Counted from the first letter of the stretch, positions 1-9,533 are shown. The stretch: 33,531 nt of DNA from Tritrichomonas foetus (GCA_001839685.1 MLAK01001110.1:1-33531); one strand, 5' to 3'. Numbers and translations are program-made. The notes: generated by a model not told the origin, from the sequence alone.

Positions 1-237
1 TTTTTGAAGATTGCATCAGAACTCACAAAAAAATCTGCAAATTTTCTTGATATTTGGATATGTACTTTAATACATCTTTTCTGATTTTATAGGAAAAAAT
101 AAAAGAAAGTTGTGGACTAGAAATAGAGATAGTATTGTAACTCCTTTTCTAGTTAATTATATCGATTTCTGAGTAGAACAAAAGCTTAAATATAAATATA
201 TCTATCTATAACTATCATATTTAGGAATAGTTAAATC

Positions 238-465
238 ATGACTACTACTATCAAAATTCGAAATAAATTTTGTGAGCATTTTGCTGTTAAGACTCCTCCC
301 TTAAAGATTCTGACTTTAGATGCGAAAAGCAAAAAAGAACTTCCAAAGACCTTAAATAGCATTACAAATAAGGTCATTACGGAAAGGGCCAAAGAGATGA
401 AGGAGCTTGAAAATTTATTCACGATTGAAAAGAAACAGGTCTTAAACTTGAACTGGATGGATTAA
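238..465 (+). CDS. Small hypothetical protein, 75 aa
   Basis: An ATG-initiated ORF of 75 codons. I do not recognise the product. The N-terminal half is mixed, with a PPLKILTLDAKSKKELPKTL stretch. The C-terminal half (residues about 45-65) is charged and looks helical (ITERAKEMKELENLF). There is no signal peptide or membrane segment. A TATCATATTTAG stretch lies about 25 bases before the ATG and could serve as a trichomonad-type initiator. The ORF is clearly more codon-like than the flanking AT-rich DNA, but a chance ORF cannot be excluded. The opposite-strand ORF over the same bases looks like a shadow. Confidence 0.45.
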   Translation: MTTTIKIRNKFCEHFAVKTPPLKILTLDAKSKKELPKTLNSITNKVITERAKEMKELENLFTIEKKQVLNLNWMD

Positions 466-1502
466 TGTTTTAATATAGATAATAAATTATAATAAAAATG
501 TGAAACTACGATAATCTATTCTAATTATGATATTATTAATAAATATATTATTCGAGACTTAAGACTTAATCTAATCAACTGAGGTGAAATTTGATGTTGA
601 GATATCGTGAGAAATGCCGAAAATGAAATTAAAATCGCGGTTAAATCTGAAAATGAAAAATAACTGGAAAGGGAAGAAAGGAAATGTTGTAGCAATTGAC
701 TCTAACAGCAACACCAGCTACTGCCATCAAAACTGCTATGCCTGTACCCCATTTTGAACAGACGACACCACGAGGAACGACATGCCTGAATGGGAAATGG
801 CTGACCCAACCGAAAATTTCATTCAATTTTAATTCTAGAATATCAAAAACTTTTTAAATATTTATATGGTCATCGTCTAATTTTTATCAATCTTGAAAAA
901 AATAATTTTGGATGTTAGCTGTCATGTGTGTTGGATGTATTTCCTCGAGATCTTTTGACAAATTGTTGATAATTTCCATATAAAAACATGTCATCAAATT
1001 GATTATTATCAATTTCAAATTCAATTGAATTCATCAGAAAATTCTTAGAAATTGATTACATTTCGTAAAAATGATGAGGAAGAAAATTAATAAAAGACCT
1101 TCCTATGCTACCATAAGGAAGAACAAATCACTATAAATACTTGAATCACACTTTAAAGATGAAACAAGATGTTGATAGAAGATTGAAGAAAATAAGATGA
1201 TATCATCTCAATGAAAATAAAGAAAATGACTAATTTCATATGTGACTTGAATTCACCAAATGAAATTTGTGCATATTATTCATCCAATATCTAATCATGC
1301 CATCAAATTAACATCATTTTCTTTTTAATGATATCGAAAAAAATGTTTTCTATGCTACAGTAAAGAAGAAAAAATCATCAGAGTCAATAAATTACACTTA
1401 ATAAAGAATTTGCTTAAACAGTAAAAACATTATATTGAATGAATGGAGGGAAATTGCTTCTGAAAAATCCTAAGAGTATGATTGGAAATTTAGACCTAAA
1501 AT
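466..1502. other. Intergenic stretch with a GC-richer patch and decayed repeats
   Basis: No convincing gene. Roughly 690-800 is near 50 percent GC, against about 25-30 percent around it, and might be a relic of coding or structured RNA sequence. A minus-strand ORF of 39 codons (915-1034) has protein-like composition but is too short to call. Two diverged similar segments lie at about 1100-1160 and 1343-1405; both contain CTATGCTAC followed by a purine-rich run. No tRNA, snRNA or other RNA gene was recognised. Confidence 0.4.
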
Positions 1503-1807
1503 ATGACAAGAAATAAGGTCGTTCCTACTATATGCGCTCCCAAGAGGGATGAATACTATATTTGGCCGAACATTACATTCAACAAGTGATTGAAGAAGCA
1601 GTCCATGAATTCAAAGAATCAACTTCCAACAGAAATGAGAATTTTAAGAACGAAAAGAAGTTAACAAGTGATTCAAATTCGACAAATGAAAAATCTTTCT
1701 CTGAAAACTCGATAACATCACCAGAAAGGCTCGATTCGCAAACAAACTCAAGCGAAGATGAATCTGTAACAGATTTGATACATGGTCTCAATGATTGCGA
1801 GTCCTAG
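1503..1807 (+). pseudogene. Possible frameshifted small gene (about 100 codons)
   Basis: The longest open stretch (1562-1807, 81 codons) has no ATG; its first possible initiator is TTG, with a TGA 12 bases upstream. A second frame opens with ATG at 1503 (MTRNKVVPTICAPKRDE) and runs into the same region before stopping. A one-base indel around 1550 would join the two reading frames into one protein: a short basic start, a helical part (YLAEHYIQQVIEEAVHEF) and a Ser/Asn/Glu-rich tail. The helical part vaguely recalls dimerisation motifs of the DPY-30/RIIa kind, but this is only an impression. It is either a pseudogene, a sequencing error or chance. Confidence 0.3.
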
Positions 1808-2235
1808 TGGGATTTGATTTCTTTCGATTTAATACATATAGTAATTATGCCATATATAATTTGTGAATGATATTGTATAATATCAAATAAGATTATTTAT
1901 TTAACTTGGAAAGATTCTGAAAATGATATTAGTTTACCTGTGATTTACCTCACTTATTCCTGTCCAGGTGCTATAACAATTAATATTTGTAATGTGTTAG
2001 AGTTCTCTTGAATCTTGTGATAAAATTGATAATCATTTCAAGCCAGCATCATATTTTCACAATAAAATTGTTAAAAAAATACGAATTATTTCTTGTTCTT
2101 TTGTTTTGCACAGTTCTTTGGATTCATTCTTTTTTATCACTATCACAACACCTTTAAATTATTAAATATAAAGAGATAAATTAAAGACCGTTTTACTTTT
2201 ACAAGAATATTAATAATCATTAATAATTAATGTTG
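1808..2235. other. AT-rich intergenic region, nothing recognised
   Basis: About 430 bases downstream of the possible small gene and beyond the 3' end of the minus-strand DOCK gene. No ORF, RNA gene or repeat array was recognised. Confidence 0.6.
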
Positions 2236-5200
2236 TTAAAAAGAAGCAGAAGACATAAATGGCCTAAGTTTTTCTATCAATATCGAAAGTTCTTGCTCAA
2301 ATTGAATCTGAAGTGATAATACATCCGGATTTTTGGTCACCCACTTCGAATGAAAGTTAGTTCCTAATTTAAGTTGGTAAACCAAATCTCGAATACAGCG
2401 TTTCATGGTATCTTTTCGATCGTCATTATTTGGTTTCCCTAAAAATACATCAGCTATTTTGGAAAGACACTGATCAGGATTTTCAATCATTATTTCTATC
2501 AAAAGTTGTTGAATTTTTTCTGCTTCTTTCAAAGAAAGCGCTTCACTCAAGAATTTTGTGTTTTCAATCATTCTATGATACGAAACCATCATTGGGTCAA
2601 AAACAACAGTTTGAGTTTCTATTACAAAACACCTTGAAATCAAGTTGGGAATAGGATGAGCAGCTTTTACAATGGTTCTTTTATTGCATTGTGTCTCTAT
2701 TGTTCCTAAAGAATTCTCAGAAAATTCCACAAAAGGAGTATCAAAGAAGAATTCTTGGAACTGGGTAGCATTTTTTTCTACTGTTGTTGGTTCAACAACT
2801 GTCACCTGAATGTAACCTTTTGTTGGATCAAGTTTTGTTTTATCAATAATAGTTTTATTAGTATCAGATTGATAAAAATCACAATCTTTATTCAAAATAA
2901 TGACTTTTTTCTCACCAAGTAGCATTTCAAAATCATGTTTTAGATAGTTTTGTTGATCTTCTAGAGTAGTTTTAGATTGTGCATTGTAAATGTAAGATTT
3001 TCCATTATCTTCATCAAAAATTTTTCCGTAAAAAGAAACAAGGAAAAATGGGATTTTTAGTTCATTGGTAGAACAGTCACATGTAACAGTGAAAAAGTTT
3101 GTATAATCCTCAAAAACACAACTCATTCGGCCATAAAGTCTACGCCAATCAAACATTGGCCAAGCATAATCAAGCATTGCTTTTGCAAAAAATGAATAAT
3201 TGATTGAAACAGCAATTTCAAAAATGTTGTAGAGTAAAGAAACGAAACCAAGTTCACTAAAATGTTCGGAATCGCAAAATGTAGGAAGGATTGGCATATC
3301 AGATTTCAATTCATTGGAACAGAGGGACATTTGTCCAATGGAATGGACATTAGTTAACTTGATATCAGTTGTCCCTTGAAGCTTCGAATCATAGTAATTT
3401 GGCATTTTATTTAAACGAACAGAAAATTCATAAACAATTGAAGCCTCAAGAATTAAAATATTCATGGTCTCGATATAAAATGAATTTTCAATTTGATGTT
3501 TTTTCAGATCATCTAAAACAGAGCATTGAGCGTCAGGTGAATATTTAAATTCATAGAATCGTTTTAATAGTAATTCAGCCTTTTGTTGAGAAGTAATTTT
3601 TGGGACAGCCAAAGCAACAGAAATTTTTCTGAGTCTTTCAAATGTTTTGTAAAATTTTGACAGTGCGGAATTATTAGCATCTTTAAATTGACACATAAAA
3701 TTACCGAATTTCCCTAAAGTTAATTGTGAATAATACATTAATGATAATGCACGATGACAAATCATTAATGCTCTATTGTTATTTTTATATGCTTGTAAAT
3801 CAGAATCAAACAAAGTTATTATTGTATTGGCCATTCGCGGATAAAATTTTTCATTTGATAAAAGAGAAGCTTTAAAAATCGAATGAATAACTTGAACAAT
3901 ACATGGAGAAGTAAATCCGAATGATTTAGGTGAATATCTTGCTATTAAAGAAGAAATAAGATCATAAACTTGGGGGATAAAGTCATCAGTAAGATTTGCC
4001 TCTATTGCATGATAAGCAAATTGCATTATACCTTTTGCTACGTCCAAATCAGCGTATTTATAAAGTGATGCAATGAATCGAAAGATTGATTTTTGGGTTT
4101 CTATGACATCAATATTGTTATTTGTTCCATTTTGGGGTTGAGAACTTTGTGGAGAAGTCATGAAACATTTAAGTGAATTTGTTCCAAGTTTCTTGGGTCT
4201 TAAAGAACCCAAATTTGGCTTAGATGGTAATTTTACTTGATGCTTCTGTAATAAAAAAGTTCCATCATCTTTTGCTGCTAATGCAGGAATTTTTCGTCTT
4301 TGGTTCATATTCATTTTTGTTAACAAATAATTGATATAATTAAGAAGTGGTTGAGCCGAACCTTCAGTAATTACGATTTTTTTAATCGATTCATCATCAA
4401 TGTATCGAAGTAATATATTAAAAAAATGAATCATTGGTAAAATATCATTGATTGATGGAAGTTTCTTTACATTAAGATGATATAAACAAGTGATTAGTTT
4501 TGATGCAAGAATGATTTTGTTGTCATGTTCATAAAATGAGAATAAATGATTTAATTGAGAAAATAATGGTTGCATTTTAATGGAATTGTCACCTTCATAT
4601 GACATTTCAAATACATGAAAGAGGCATTCTTTAAATGAATATATGTAAACAACAGAATAGAAAAACAAGCATGGTGTAAATGCTGTTTTAACAAATGATA
4701 AAATTGAATCTATTTGGTTATTTTCTATGAATGACTTGCTTGCAATTGTTGCAGCTGTTGATAGGCCAACATCAAATAACATTCCAACAAATAATGCATA
4801 CTCAAAAATAGCTTTTTCTAATATTTGAGATTTTGCAGCACATTTTGACCAAATTATGGTGAAATCTTCGAAACGATCGCTAAGATCATGGTCTTTTGAA
4901 GTGACAATTGATTTGATAATCATTAAAAAGAAAAATCCTATAAATGATCCCATTTTGTCAATTCCATCATCAGGATTCTCATTTAAAAAGTTAATATAAC
5001 AATTAATGATTTTAATATGGATCGGTTTCCTTGAAAGTTTGTTAAGATTGTTTGTACTGTTTAATCGTGGCATTCTTGGGACAATTTCTGGTGAAACTTT
5101 AGAAATGCTTCCATGTTTCAAAAACTCAAAATCTTCAGAAATAGAAATATTGTTGCTATTCCTTTTACTTTTATAATTATTATCACGTTTATTAATAGTA

Positions 5201-7296
5201 GCGCACCTCTGAATTTTTTGAGAGCCTCTATTGTGATTATGTTTCTTATTACTATCAGTTTGTTGATTAATGTTGTCTGATGTTTGTGAAATGTCATTAG
5301 TCGAAAGCGTTCCCTCATATAGTTCATCATTTTCAATATCAATTACACTAAGTAAACTGTTTGTTGATTGATTATCAGCACCTGATATTGAATGTTGATG
5401 ATGAGATTTAACTTGGGAGTTTGATGATTTTCTAAAAGCAAAATAATGAAAGTATAAAATCAAATATTTTTCAATTTTTTCAATTTTCATTGCTTGTTTT
5501 CCTATTTCGGCAATCTCTAAAAAAGGTTGGAAATAAAAATTATTAGAATTTTCAAAAAGCATCATTAGTATATCTAATAACACCAACAAATTGGATATAA
5601 TTATTTTGGGTGGAATTTCTTTCACTCTTTCAAGCGCTTTTAAGGAAATATTTGGTGATGCTATTAATGATTTGAATCGATGAAATGGCTTATAATTAGT
5701 TATAAAATTGGATTTGAGTATTGTTCTCACCGTTAATCTACTACTTCTATCAGATGATAAAGAAATCGTATGTGCATCATCTTGAATAAAAATACCTTTA
5801 TCATATAAATTTAAATATGCAGTTCCTATTAAATCAAGTGGCTTTGTTTCTGTTGGCTTTTGATGTACATGATAAATTTCAAAAAATAGACAACTCTCTG
5901 GTGGCACAGGAAAAGGAAGTTCAATTAAAAAGTAATCATCAAATTTGGGACATTTTTCATGATACATACAGCGTGAAAATATTTTATTGATTCGATCTTT
6001 TGGTTTAAATTTTGATCTAATTGCAGTAATAACGTCTCCATTATGACTTTCTTTTAATGACATTGCAATTAAAATGTTGTGTTTAGCGAATCTTATAGTT
6101 TTTAACCCAATAAGATGAACAACTAATTGGTGAATTGGTGATAAAACTGGATAACTACGAAAAACCGAAATTGGACGAATAATATTATCAGTAACTTTCT
6201 CTTCTATTTTAAAAGTAATTTGAAATGGAATTTGTTTGTATCTTCTATTGGCGTCATTCATAATTTCTTCAATATCTGCTTCATACAATGGTTTCTCAGT
6301 TATATATGGATTAGGAAACGTTATAATGCTACTACTAGACTGGTAGTCATTACTTTTATTTACTGGGAAATCAATTGCAGTCCATGCAAAAGTAGAAAAA
6401 ACCGAAGTTTTTTTAGAAAAACACTGCTTGATAAATTTGGCGGCACTTTTTCCATATGAAGATTGATTCTGTTGACTTGTGTAATATTTTAGAACATTTG
6501 ATCCTTTCTCAACTGCAAAGGGATGAGACAATAAAATAATGATTGATGAAGTGTTGATAACTTTTCTGTCAACTTGAAAAGTAGCAGTTGTTAAAGAGTC
6601 AATTTTGACATTTACATCTGTGAAAAAATCAGTGAAATCAGGATGAATGACATTCAAAGTATTCGACACAATTGCTTTCGATTTTTTATGATAAATAAAC
6701 ACTGAAAACATGATAGGCTCCACTAATGAAAAAGGAACAACTAACTTTTCAAATTTAAAAGTGACATAATCCATTGTTACAACTTTTTTTCTTTTCTTTT
6801 GAATCAAGTCGATTGAATACATTTCACTAAATTCCATGGTACCCGTAAGCTTTTTCTTGTACGGAATTTTAGGCTTTGAATTACATTTTTTTCGATTTTT
6901 ATCATCTTCGGAAAAATTTGAATAGCAAACCTTCATTTCCTTCAAAGGAACATTAAATAAGTTTAAAGCTAGATTTTTCTCCGAATGTGGGCTTGGCGAC
7001 GCCGAAGAACTTTCGCATGAATTTTCACCTGTACTTTCACCTTTACTTTCTTCAAGACTATCGGAAATAGAATTTGTTGAATTGAAAATATTCATAGAAT
7101 TAATTGAATCCACAGGTGAATTTGTGCAATGAGGTGAATTCAAAGGAGTAGAAAAAGGAAGAACGAAATCTTTTGATAAGAACGGATTTTGGGGAATATC
7201 CATGATTTCAACAATCGGTCGAAGCCATGGATATTGCTTCTGTTGGCGTGCTTTGTCGATATTTTCCGTAATGTAGTCGTCAGTTAAAGAGTTCAT
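2236..7296 (-). CDS. DOCK-family guanine nucleotide exchange factor (DHR-1 and DHR-2 domains)
   Basis: About 1686 residues from the first in-frame ATG (7294-7296). The open frame runs 12 codons further upstream, but only to a TTG. DOCK proteins load GTP onto Rho/Rac/Cdc42 GTPases and drive actin remodelling at membranes. A DHR-1 (C2-like) domain lies at about residues 380-515, with features such as YHEKCPKFDDYFLIELPFPV and FFEIYHVHQ. A Ser/Asn-rich linker follows at about 625-740, then helical ARM-like sequence. The DHR-2 catalytic region is at about 1215-1675, with recognisable landmarks: FFLVSFYGKIF, KGYIQVTVVEP, FFFDTPFVEF and RTIVKAAHPIPNL. No SH3 domain is seen at the N terminus, so it is closer to the DOCK-C/D (zizimin) layout than to DOCK180. 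The N-terminal 130 residues are low-complexity. Substrate GTPase cannot be read from the sequence. Confidence 0.85.
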   Translation of the reverse strand: MNSLTDDYITENIDKARQQKQYPWLRPIVEIMDIPQNPFLSKDFVLPFSTPLNSPHCTNSPVDSINSMNIFNSTNSISDSLEESKGESTGENSCESSSASPSPHSEKNLALNLFNVPLKEMKVCYSNFSEDDKNRKKCNSKPKIPYKKKLTGTMEFSEMYSIDLIQKKRKKVVTMDYVTFKFEKLVVPFSLVEPIMFSVFIYHKKSKAIVSNTLNVIHPDFTDFFTDVNVKIDSLTTATFQVDRKVINTSSIIILLSHPFAVEKGSNVLKYYTSQQNQSSYGKSAAKFIKQCFSKKTSVFSTFAWTAIDFPVNKSNDYQSSSSIITFPNPYITEKPLYEADIEEIMNDANRRYKQIPFQITFKIEEKVTDNIIRPISVFRSYPVLSPIHQLVVHLIGLKTIRFAKHNILIAMSLKESHNGDVITAIRSKFKPKDRINKIFSRCMYHEKCPKFDDYFLIELPFPVPPESCLFFEIYHVHQKPTETKPLDLIGTAYLNLYDKGIFIQDDAHTISLSSDRSSRLTVRTILKSNFITNYKPFHRFKSLIASPNISLKALERVKEIPPKIIISNLLVLLDILMMLFENSNNFYFQPFLEIAEIGKQAMKIEKIEKYLILYFHYFAFRKSSNSQVKSHHQHSISGADNQSTNSLLSVIDIENDELYEGTLSTNDISQTSDNINQQTDSNKKHNHNRGSQKIQRCATINKRDNNYKSKRNSNNISISEDFEFLKHGSISKVSPEIVPRMPRLNSTNNLNKLSRKPIHIKIINCYINFLNENPDDGIDKMGSFIGFFFLMIIKSIVTSKDHDLSDRFEDFTIIWSKCAAKSQILEKAIFEYALFVGMLFDVGLSTAATIASKSFIENNQIDSILSFVKTAFTPCLFFYSVVYIYSFKECLFHVFEMSYEGDNSIKMQPLFSQLNHLFSFYEHDNKIILASKLITCLYHLNVKKLPSINDILPMIHFFNILLRYIDDESIKKIVITEGSAQPLLNYINYLLTKMNMNQRRKIPALAAKDDGTFLLQKHQVKLPSKPNLGSLRPKKLGTNSLKCFMTSPQSSQPQNGTNNNIDVIETQKSIFRFIASLYKYADLDVAKGIMQFAYHAIEANLTDDFIPQVYDLISSLIARYSPKSFGFTSPCIVQVIHSIFKASLLSNEKFYPRMANTIITLFDSDLQAYKNNNRALMICHRALSLMYYSQLTLGKFGNFMCQFKDANNSALSKFYKTFERLRKISVALAVPKITSQQKAELLLKRFYEFKYSPDAQCSVLDDLKKHQIENSFYIETMNILILEASIVYEFSVRLNKMPNYYDSKLQGTTDIKLTNVHSIGQMSLCSNELKSDMPILPTFCDSEHFSELGFVSLLYNIFEIAVSINYSFFAKAMLDYAWPMFDWRRLYGRMSCVFEDYTNFFTVTCDCSTNELKIPFFLVSFYGKIFDEDNGKSYIYNAQSKTTLEDQQNYLKHDFEMLLGEKKVIILNKDCDFYQSDTNKTIIDKTKLDPTKGYIQVTVVEPTTVEKNATQFQEFFFDTPFVEFSENSLGTIETQCNKRTIVKAAHPIPNLISRCFVIETQTVVFDPMMVSYHRMIENTKFLSEALSLKEAEKIQQLLIEIMIENPDQCLSKIADVFLGKPNNDDRKDTMKRCIRDLVYQLKLGTNFHSKWVTKNPDVLSLQIQFEQELSILIEKLRPFMSSASF

Positions 7297-7597
7297 TTTT
7301 TCTTTTTTATGAATTTTTTGAGAGTCACCCAAATTTTGAAAGATTATTGAAAATATAACTAGTATTTCAAAAATTGAATTCTGTTATGCATGTGAACCAA
7401 AATCGAAAAAAGTGATTTAATGGATTGATTGGTCTATGCATTACCAAAAATGAAATAAAACTGAATAAAATGTACTCGTTCAATTGTGTGTGACTTTTCA
7501 ATTGATATTCGAAAATTAAGTAAAGTTTAGAAATAATATACATTTATTAAAACCTCAATATATGATTTTCTGATGAACAAATCACTATTATTATTCC

Positions 7598-7804
7598 CTA
7601 ATTACTTAATAAAATAGTTAGAACATAATAAATAGTTAAATGTTCACATATTCTATTTAATTTATTGCGATTATCAAGCGATTGTTGAACAAAACAATCA
7701 AATTTTCGGAATCGTTTCCCAAGAGAGTGAGTTAAAATTTTCGGTTTTAATTTGGTCATTATGAGGCCAACTAATAATTGTAAAAGTTTAGAAAGTTGGT
7801 TCAT
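7598..7804 (-). CDS. Possible small hypothetical protein, 68 aa
   Basis: An ATG-initiated 68-codon ORF in the divergent gap between the DOCK and Rpn11 genes. The predicted product is basic, with a hydrophobic N-terminal third (LSKLLQLLVGLIM) and a hydrophobic C-terminal end (IYYVLTILL). I recognise no family. It could be a tiny membrane-associated protein or a chance ORF; its position inside a likely double promoter argues for chance. Confidence 0.25.
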   Translation of the reverse strand: MNQLSKLLQLLVGLIMTKLKPKILTHSLGKRFRKFDCFVQQSLDNRNKLNRICEHLTIYYVLTILLSN

Positions 7805-7971
7805 AAAAAGTTATAACGATTTTTAGAAAAAGTGAGTGTGTTATAAACTATTCAAATAATTAATAAACTTATGAAAACCTTATAATAGGTCAGATCTACA
7901 AACCGCTGGGAGATTTGATTATTTCGCCATGCGTTTTGACATTAATCATTCAAATTTTTTAAAAATTTTAA

Positions 7972-7976
7972 TCATT
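7972..7976 (+). promoter_or_regulatory. Putative initiator (Inr) of the Rpn11 gene
   Basis: TCATT lies a few bases before the Rpn11 ATG, within AATCATTCACAATG. It fits the TCA-pyrimidine-T/A initiator known from trichomonad core promoters, which sits close to the start codon and gives very short leaders. A near-identical AATCATTCA occurs about 27 bases upstream, so either could be the start site. Confidence 0.45.
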
Positions 7977-7980
7977 CACA

Positions 7981-8937
7981 ATGAATATGAACATGATGAA
8001 CCTTTTCGGCAATGCCAATCAAAAGCCACCTCGCAAGTCCGACACATGCGAAAAAATACGCGTTAACGGCCTCTCTCTACTTAAAATGCTTAAACATGGA
8101 AAACAAGGAATTCCACTCGAAGTCATTGGAATCATGCTTGGTCAAAGAATCGATGAATTTACAATCGAGATTATTGATGTTTTCGCTACACCCCAAGTCG
8201 CCACAGGCCAAAATGTCGAAACTACTGATGAGCAATTCCAACTTAATTACATGAAACTTCTCGAGCGCACAGGCTACGATGGACATGTTCAAGTCGGTTG
8301 GTACCACTCTCACCCAGGTTTCGATGTATGGCTCTCAGATGTCGATGTGAAAAACCAACAAGCTATGGAAGCTGTCGACGAGCGTGCAGTTGCCGTCGTT
8401 GTCGATCCCGTCTTAAGCGCTCGTGGACACGTCGTTATCGGAGCATTTCGAAACATCCCAATGGGAATGGAATCGATGCTATCGGTCATGTCAGGAAAAC
8501 CAGAAAAGAGCAAGAAAGGTGATCCACGTGAAAAGACTTCATTCATTGGGCATACCATTAAGCCCTCACCAAAAACTGCTCACCTCGGCTTGAATAGATC
8601 ATTTTATATGATGCCAATCGAATTCCGAATGAATGAAAAGGAACAGCATATGCTATCGTCACTCCATCGTCCAGTCTGGTCAACTGGCTGTGAAATTCCA
8701 TCATTCACAAAAAGTGACTCGAATAATCTCGAGATGCTCAAAAATCTCACACAATGCGCCAAAAACTATAGAAGGGCTATCCTTGAAGAGGCAAACGTGA
8801 AGACAAACGACGAACTCGAGCTGATGCATGTTGGAAAAATTGATCCAAGACTTTACTTTAAAGAGGGCTCTGATAAACTCGCCTCATCACAAGCGGCGCT
8901 CCTCGCAAGACTCCACGTCACAAAGGCAGCGTTCTAA
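7981..8937 (+). CDS. RPN11: 26S proteasome regulatory subunit Rpn11 (PSMD14), JAMM deubiquitinase
   Basis: A 318-residue protein, close to the roughly 310 residues usual for Rpn11/PSMD14. In the proteasome lid this zinc metalloprotease removes ubiquitin chains en bloc from substrates as they are translocated. The MPN+/JAMM site is complete: His109, His111, Ser119 and Asp122 in HSHPGFDVWLSDVD, plus the upstream catalytic Glu47 in GIPLEVIGIMLG. The Rpn11-specific regions GTGQNVE-like (ATGQNVETTDEQFQ) and RAVAVVVDPVLSARGHVVIGAF are present, which separates it from Csn5 and other JAMM proteins. The C-terminal half has the helical region used in lid assembly. Codon usage is GC-richer than neighbours, as expected of a highly expressed gene. 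The ATG is a few bases after a TCATT initiator. It is convergent with the glucosidase II gene. Confidence 0.97.
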   Translation: MNMNMMNLFGNANQKPPRKSDTCEKIRVNGLSLLKMLKHGKQGIPLEVIGIMLGQRIDEFTIEIIDVFATPQVATGQNVETTDEQFQLNYMKLLERTGYDGHVQVGWYHSHPGFDVWLSDVDVKNQQAMEAVDERAVAVVVDPVLSARGHVVIGAFRNIPMGMESMLSVMSGKPEKSKKGDPREKTSFIGHTIKPSPKTAHLGLNRSFYMMPIEFRMNEKEQHMLSSLHRPVWSTGCEIPSFTKSDSNNLEMLKNLTQCAKNYRRAILEEANVKTNDELELMHVGKIDPRLYFKEGSDKLASSQAALLARLHVTKAAF

Positions 8938-8976
8938 CAATTTATTAAAATGTATAAAAGTAATAAAAGAAACTTC

Positions 8977-9280
8977 TCTTTATTTGTGTTTCTCATCTTT
9001 ATTTGTGTTTCTAATCTTTATTTGTGTTTCTCATCTTTATTTGTGTTTCTAATCTTTATTTGTGTTTCTCATCTTTATTTGTGTTTCTAATCTTTATTTG
9101 TGTTTCTAATATTTATTTGTGATTCTAATATTTATTTGTGATTCTAATATTTATTTGTGTTTCTCATCTTTATTTGTGTTTCTCATCTTTATTTGTGTTT
9201 CTAATCTTTATTTGTGATTCTAATCTTTATTTGTGTTTCTAATCTTTATTTGTGTTTCTAATCTTTATTTGTGTTTCTAA
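8977..9280. repeat. 19-bp minisatellite, 16 perfectly phased copies
   Basis: The unit is TCTTTATTTGTGTTTCTAA. The array is 304 bases, exactly 16 x 19. Copies vary at a few fixed positions only: the penultimate base is C or A, GTGTTT is sometimes GTGATT, and TCTTT is sometimes TATTT. No length variants were seen. The array begins about 40 bases after the Rpn11 stop, so it may lie in the 3' untranslated region. Confidence 0.95.
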
Positions 9281-9458
9281 TTTTGACGTATCCAATGAGG
9301 TTCATTATTATTAAACGAAATGAATTTTGAACATGCATTTTACATTGAAGTGAAAAATGTTCAAATTCGTAATTTTGTCAGTTGGCGATGAACACAAAAT
9401 CCTTTGTGAATCTTTCATAAAATCGATACTATTTATCTATCCATTGACAATTTATTGA

Positions 9459-9533
9459 ATATTTTTGGTGTTGGTCAAAAATAAAACAAATAAAGATTAG
9501 AAAAACAAATAAAGATATTTTTGGTGTTGGTCA
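9459..9533. repeat. Inverted minisatellite copy framed by 19-base direct repeats
   Basis: ATATTTTTGGTGTTGGTCA occurs at 9459-9477 and again at 9515-9533. Between them, 9486-9515 is the reverse complement of about one and a half minisatellite units with one mismatch over 30 bases. It could pair with the upstream array to form a long hairpin in single-stranded DNA or RNA. Confidence 0.85.

Larger units (their letters stand above)
7297..7980. other. Divergent intergenic region between DOCK and Rpn11 genes
   Basis: About 680 bases separating two divergently transcribed genes, so both promoters should lie here. It also contains one weak minus-strand ORF (7598-7804), described separately. Otherwise it is AT-rich with no RNA gene or repeat array recognised. 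Confidence 0.5.

Noticed and set aside
231..422. Minus-strand ORF opposite the 75-aa gene with hydrophobic sequence
   Set aside because: Shadow of the plus-strand ORF; no better start, no family match, hydrophobicity follows from complementing Lys-rich codons.
641..826. Minus-strand ORF of 61 aa over the GC-richer patch
   Set aside because: No recognisable protein; the patch composition explains the open frame. The patch itself is reported as a finding.
8960..9290. CRISPR-like array
   Set aside because: The 19-bp units are directly adjacent with no unique spacers and the genome is eukaryotic; it is a minisatellite.
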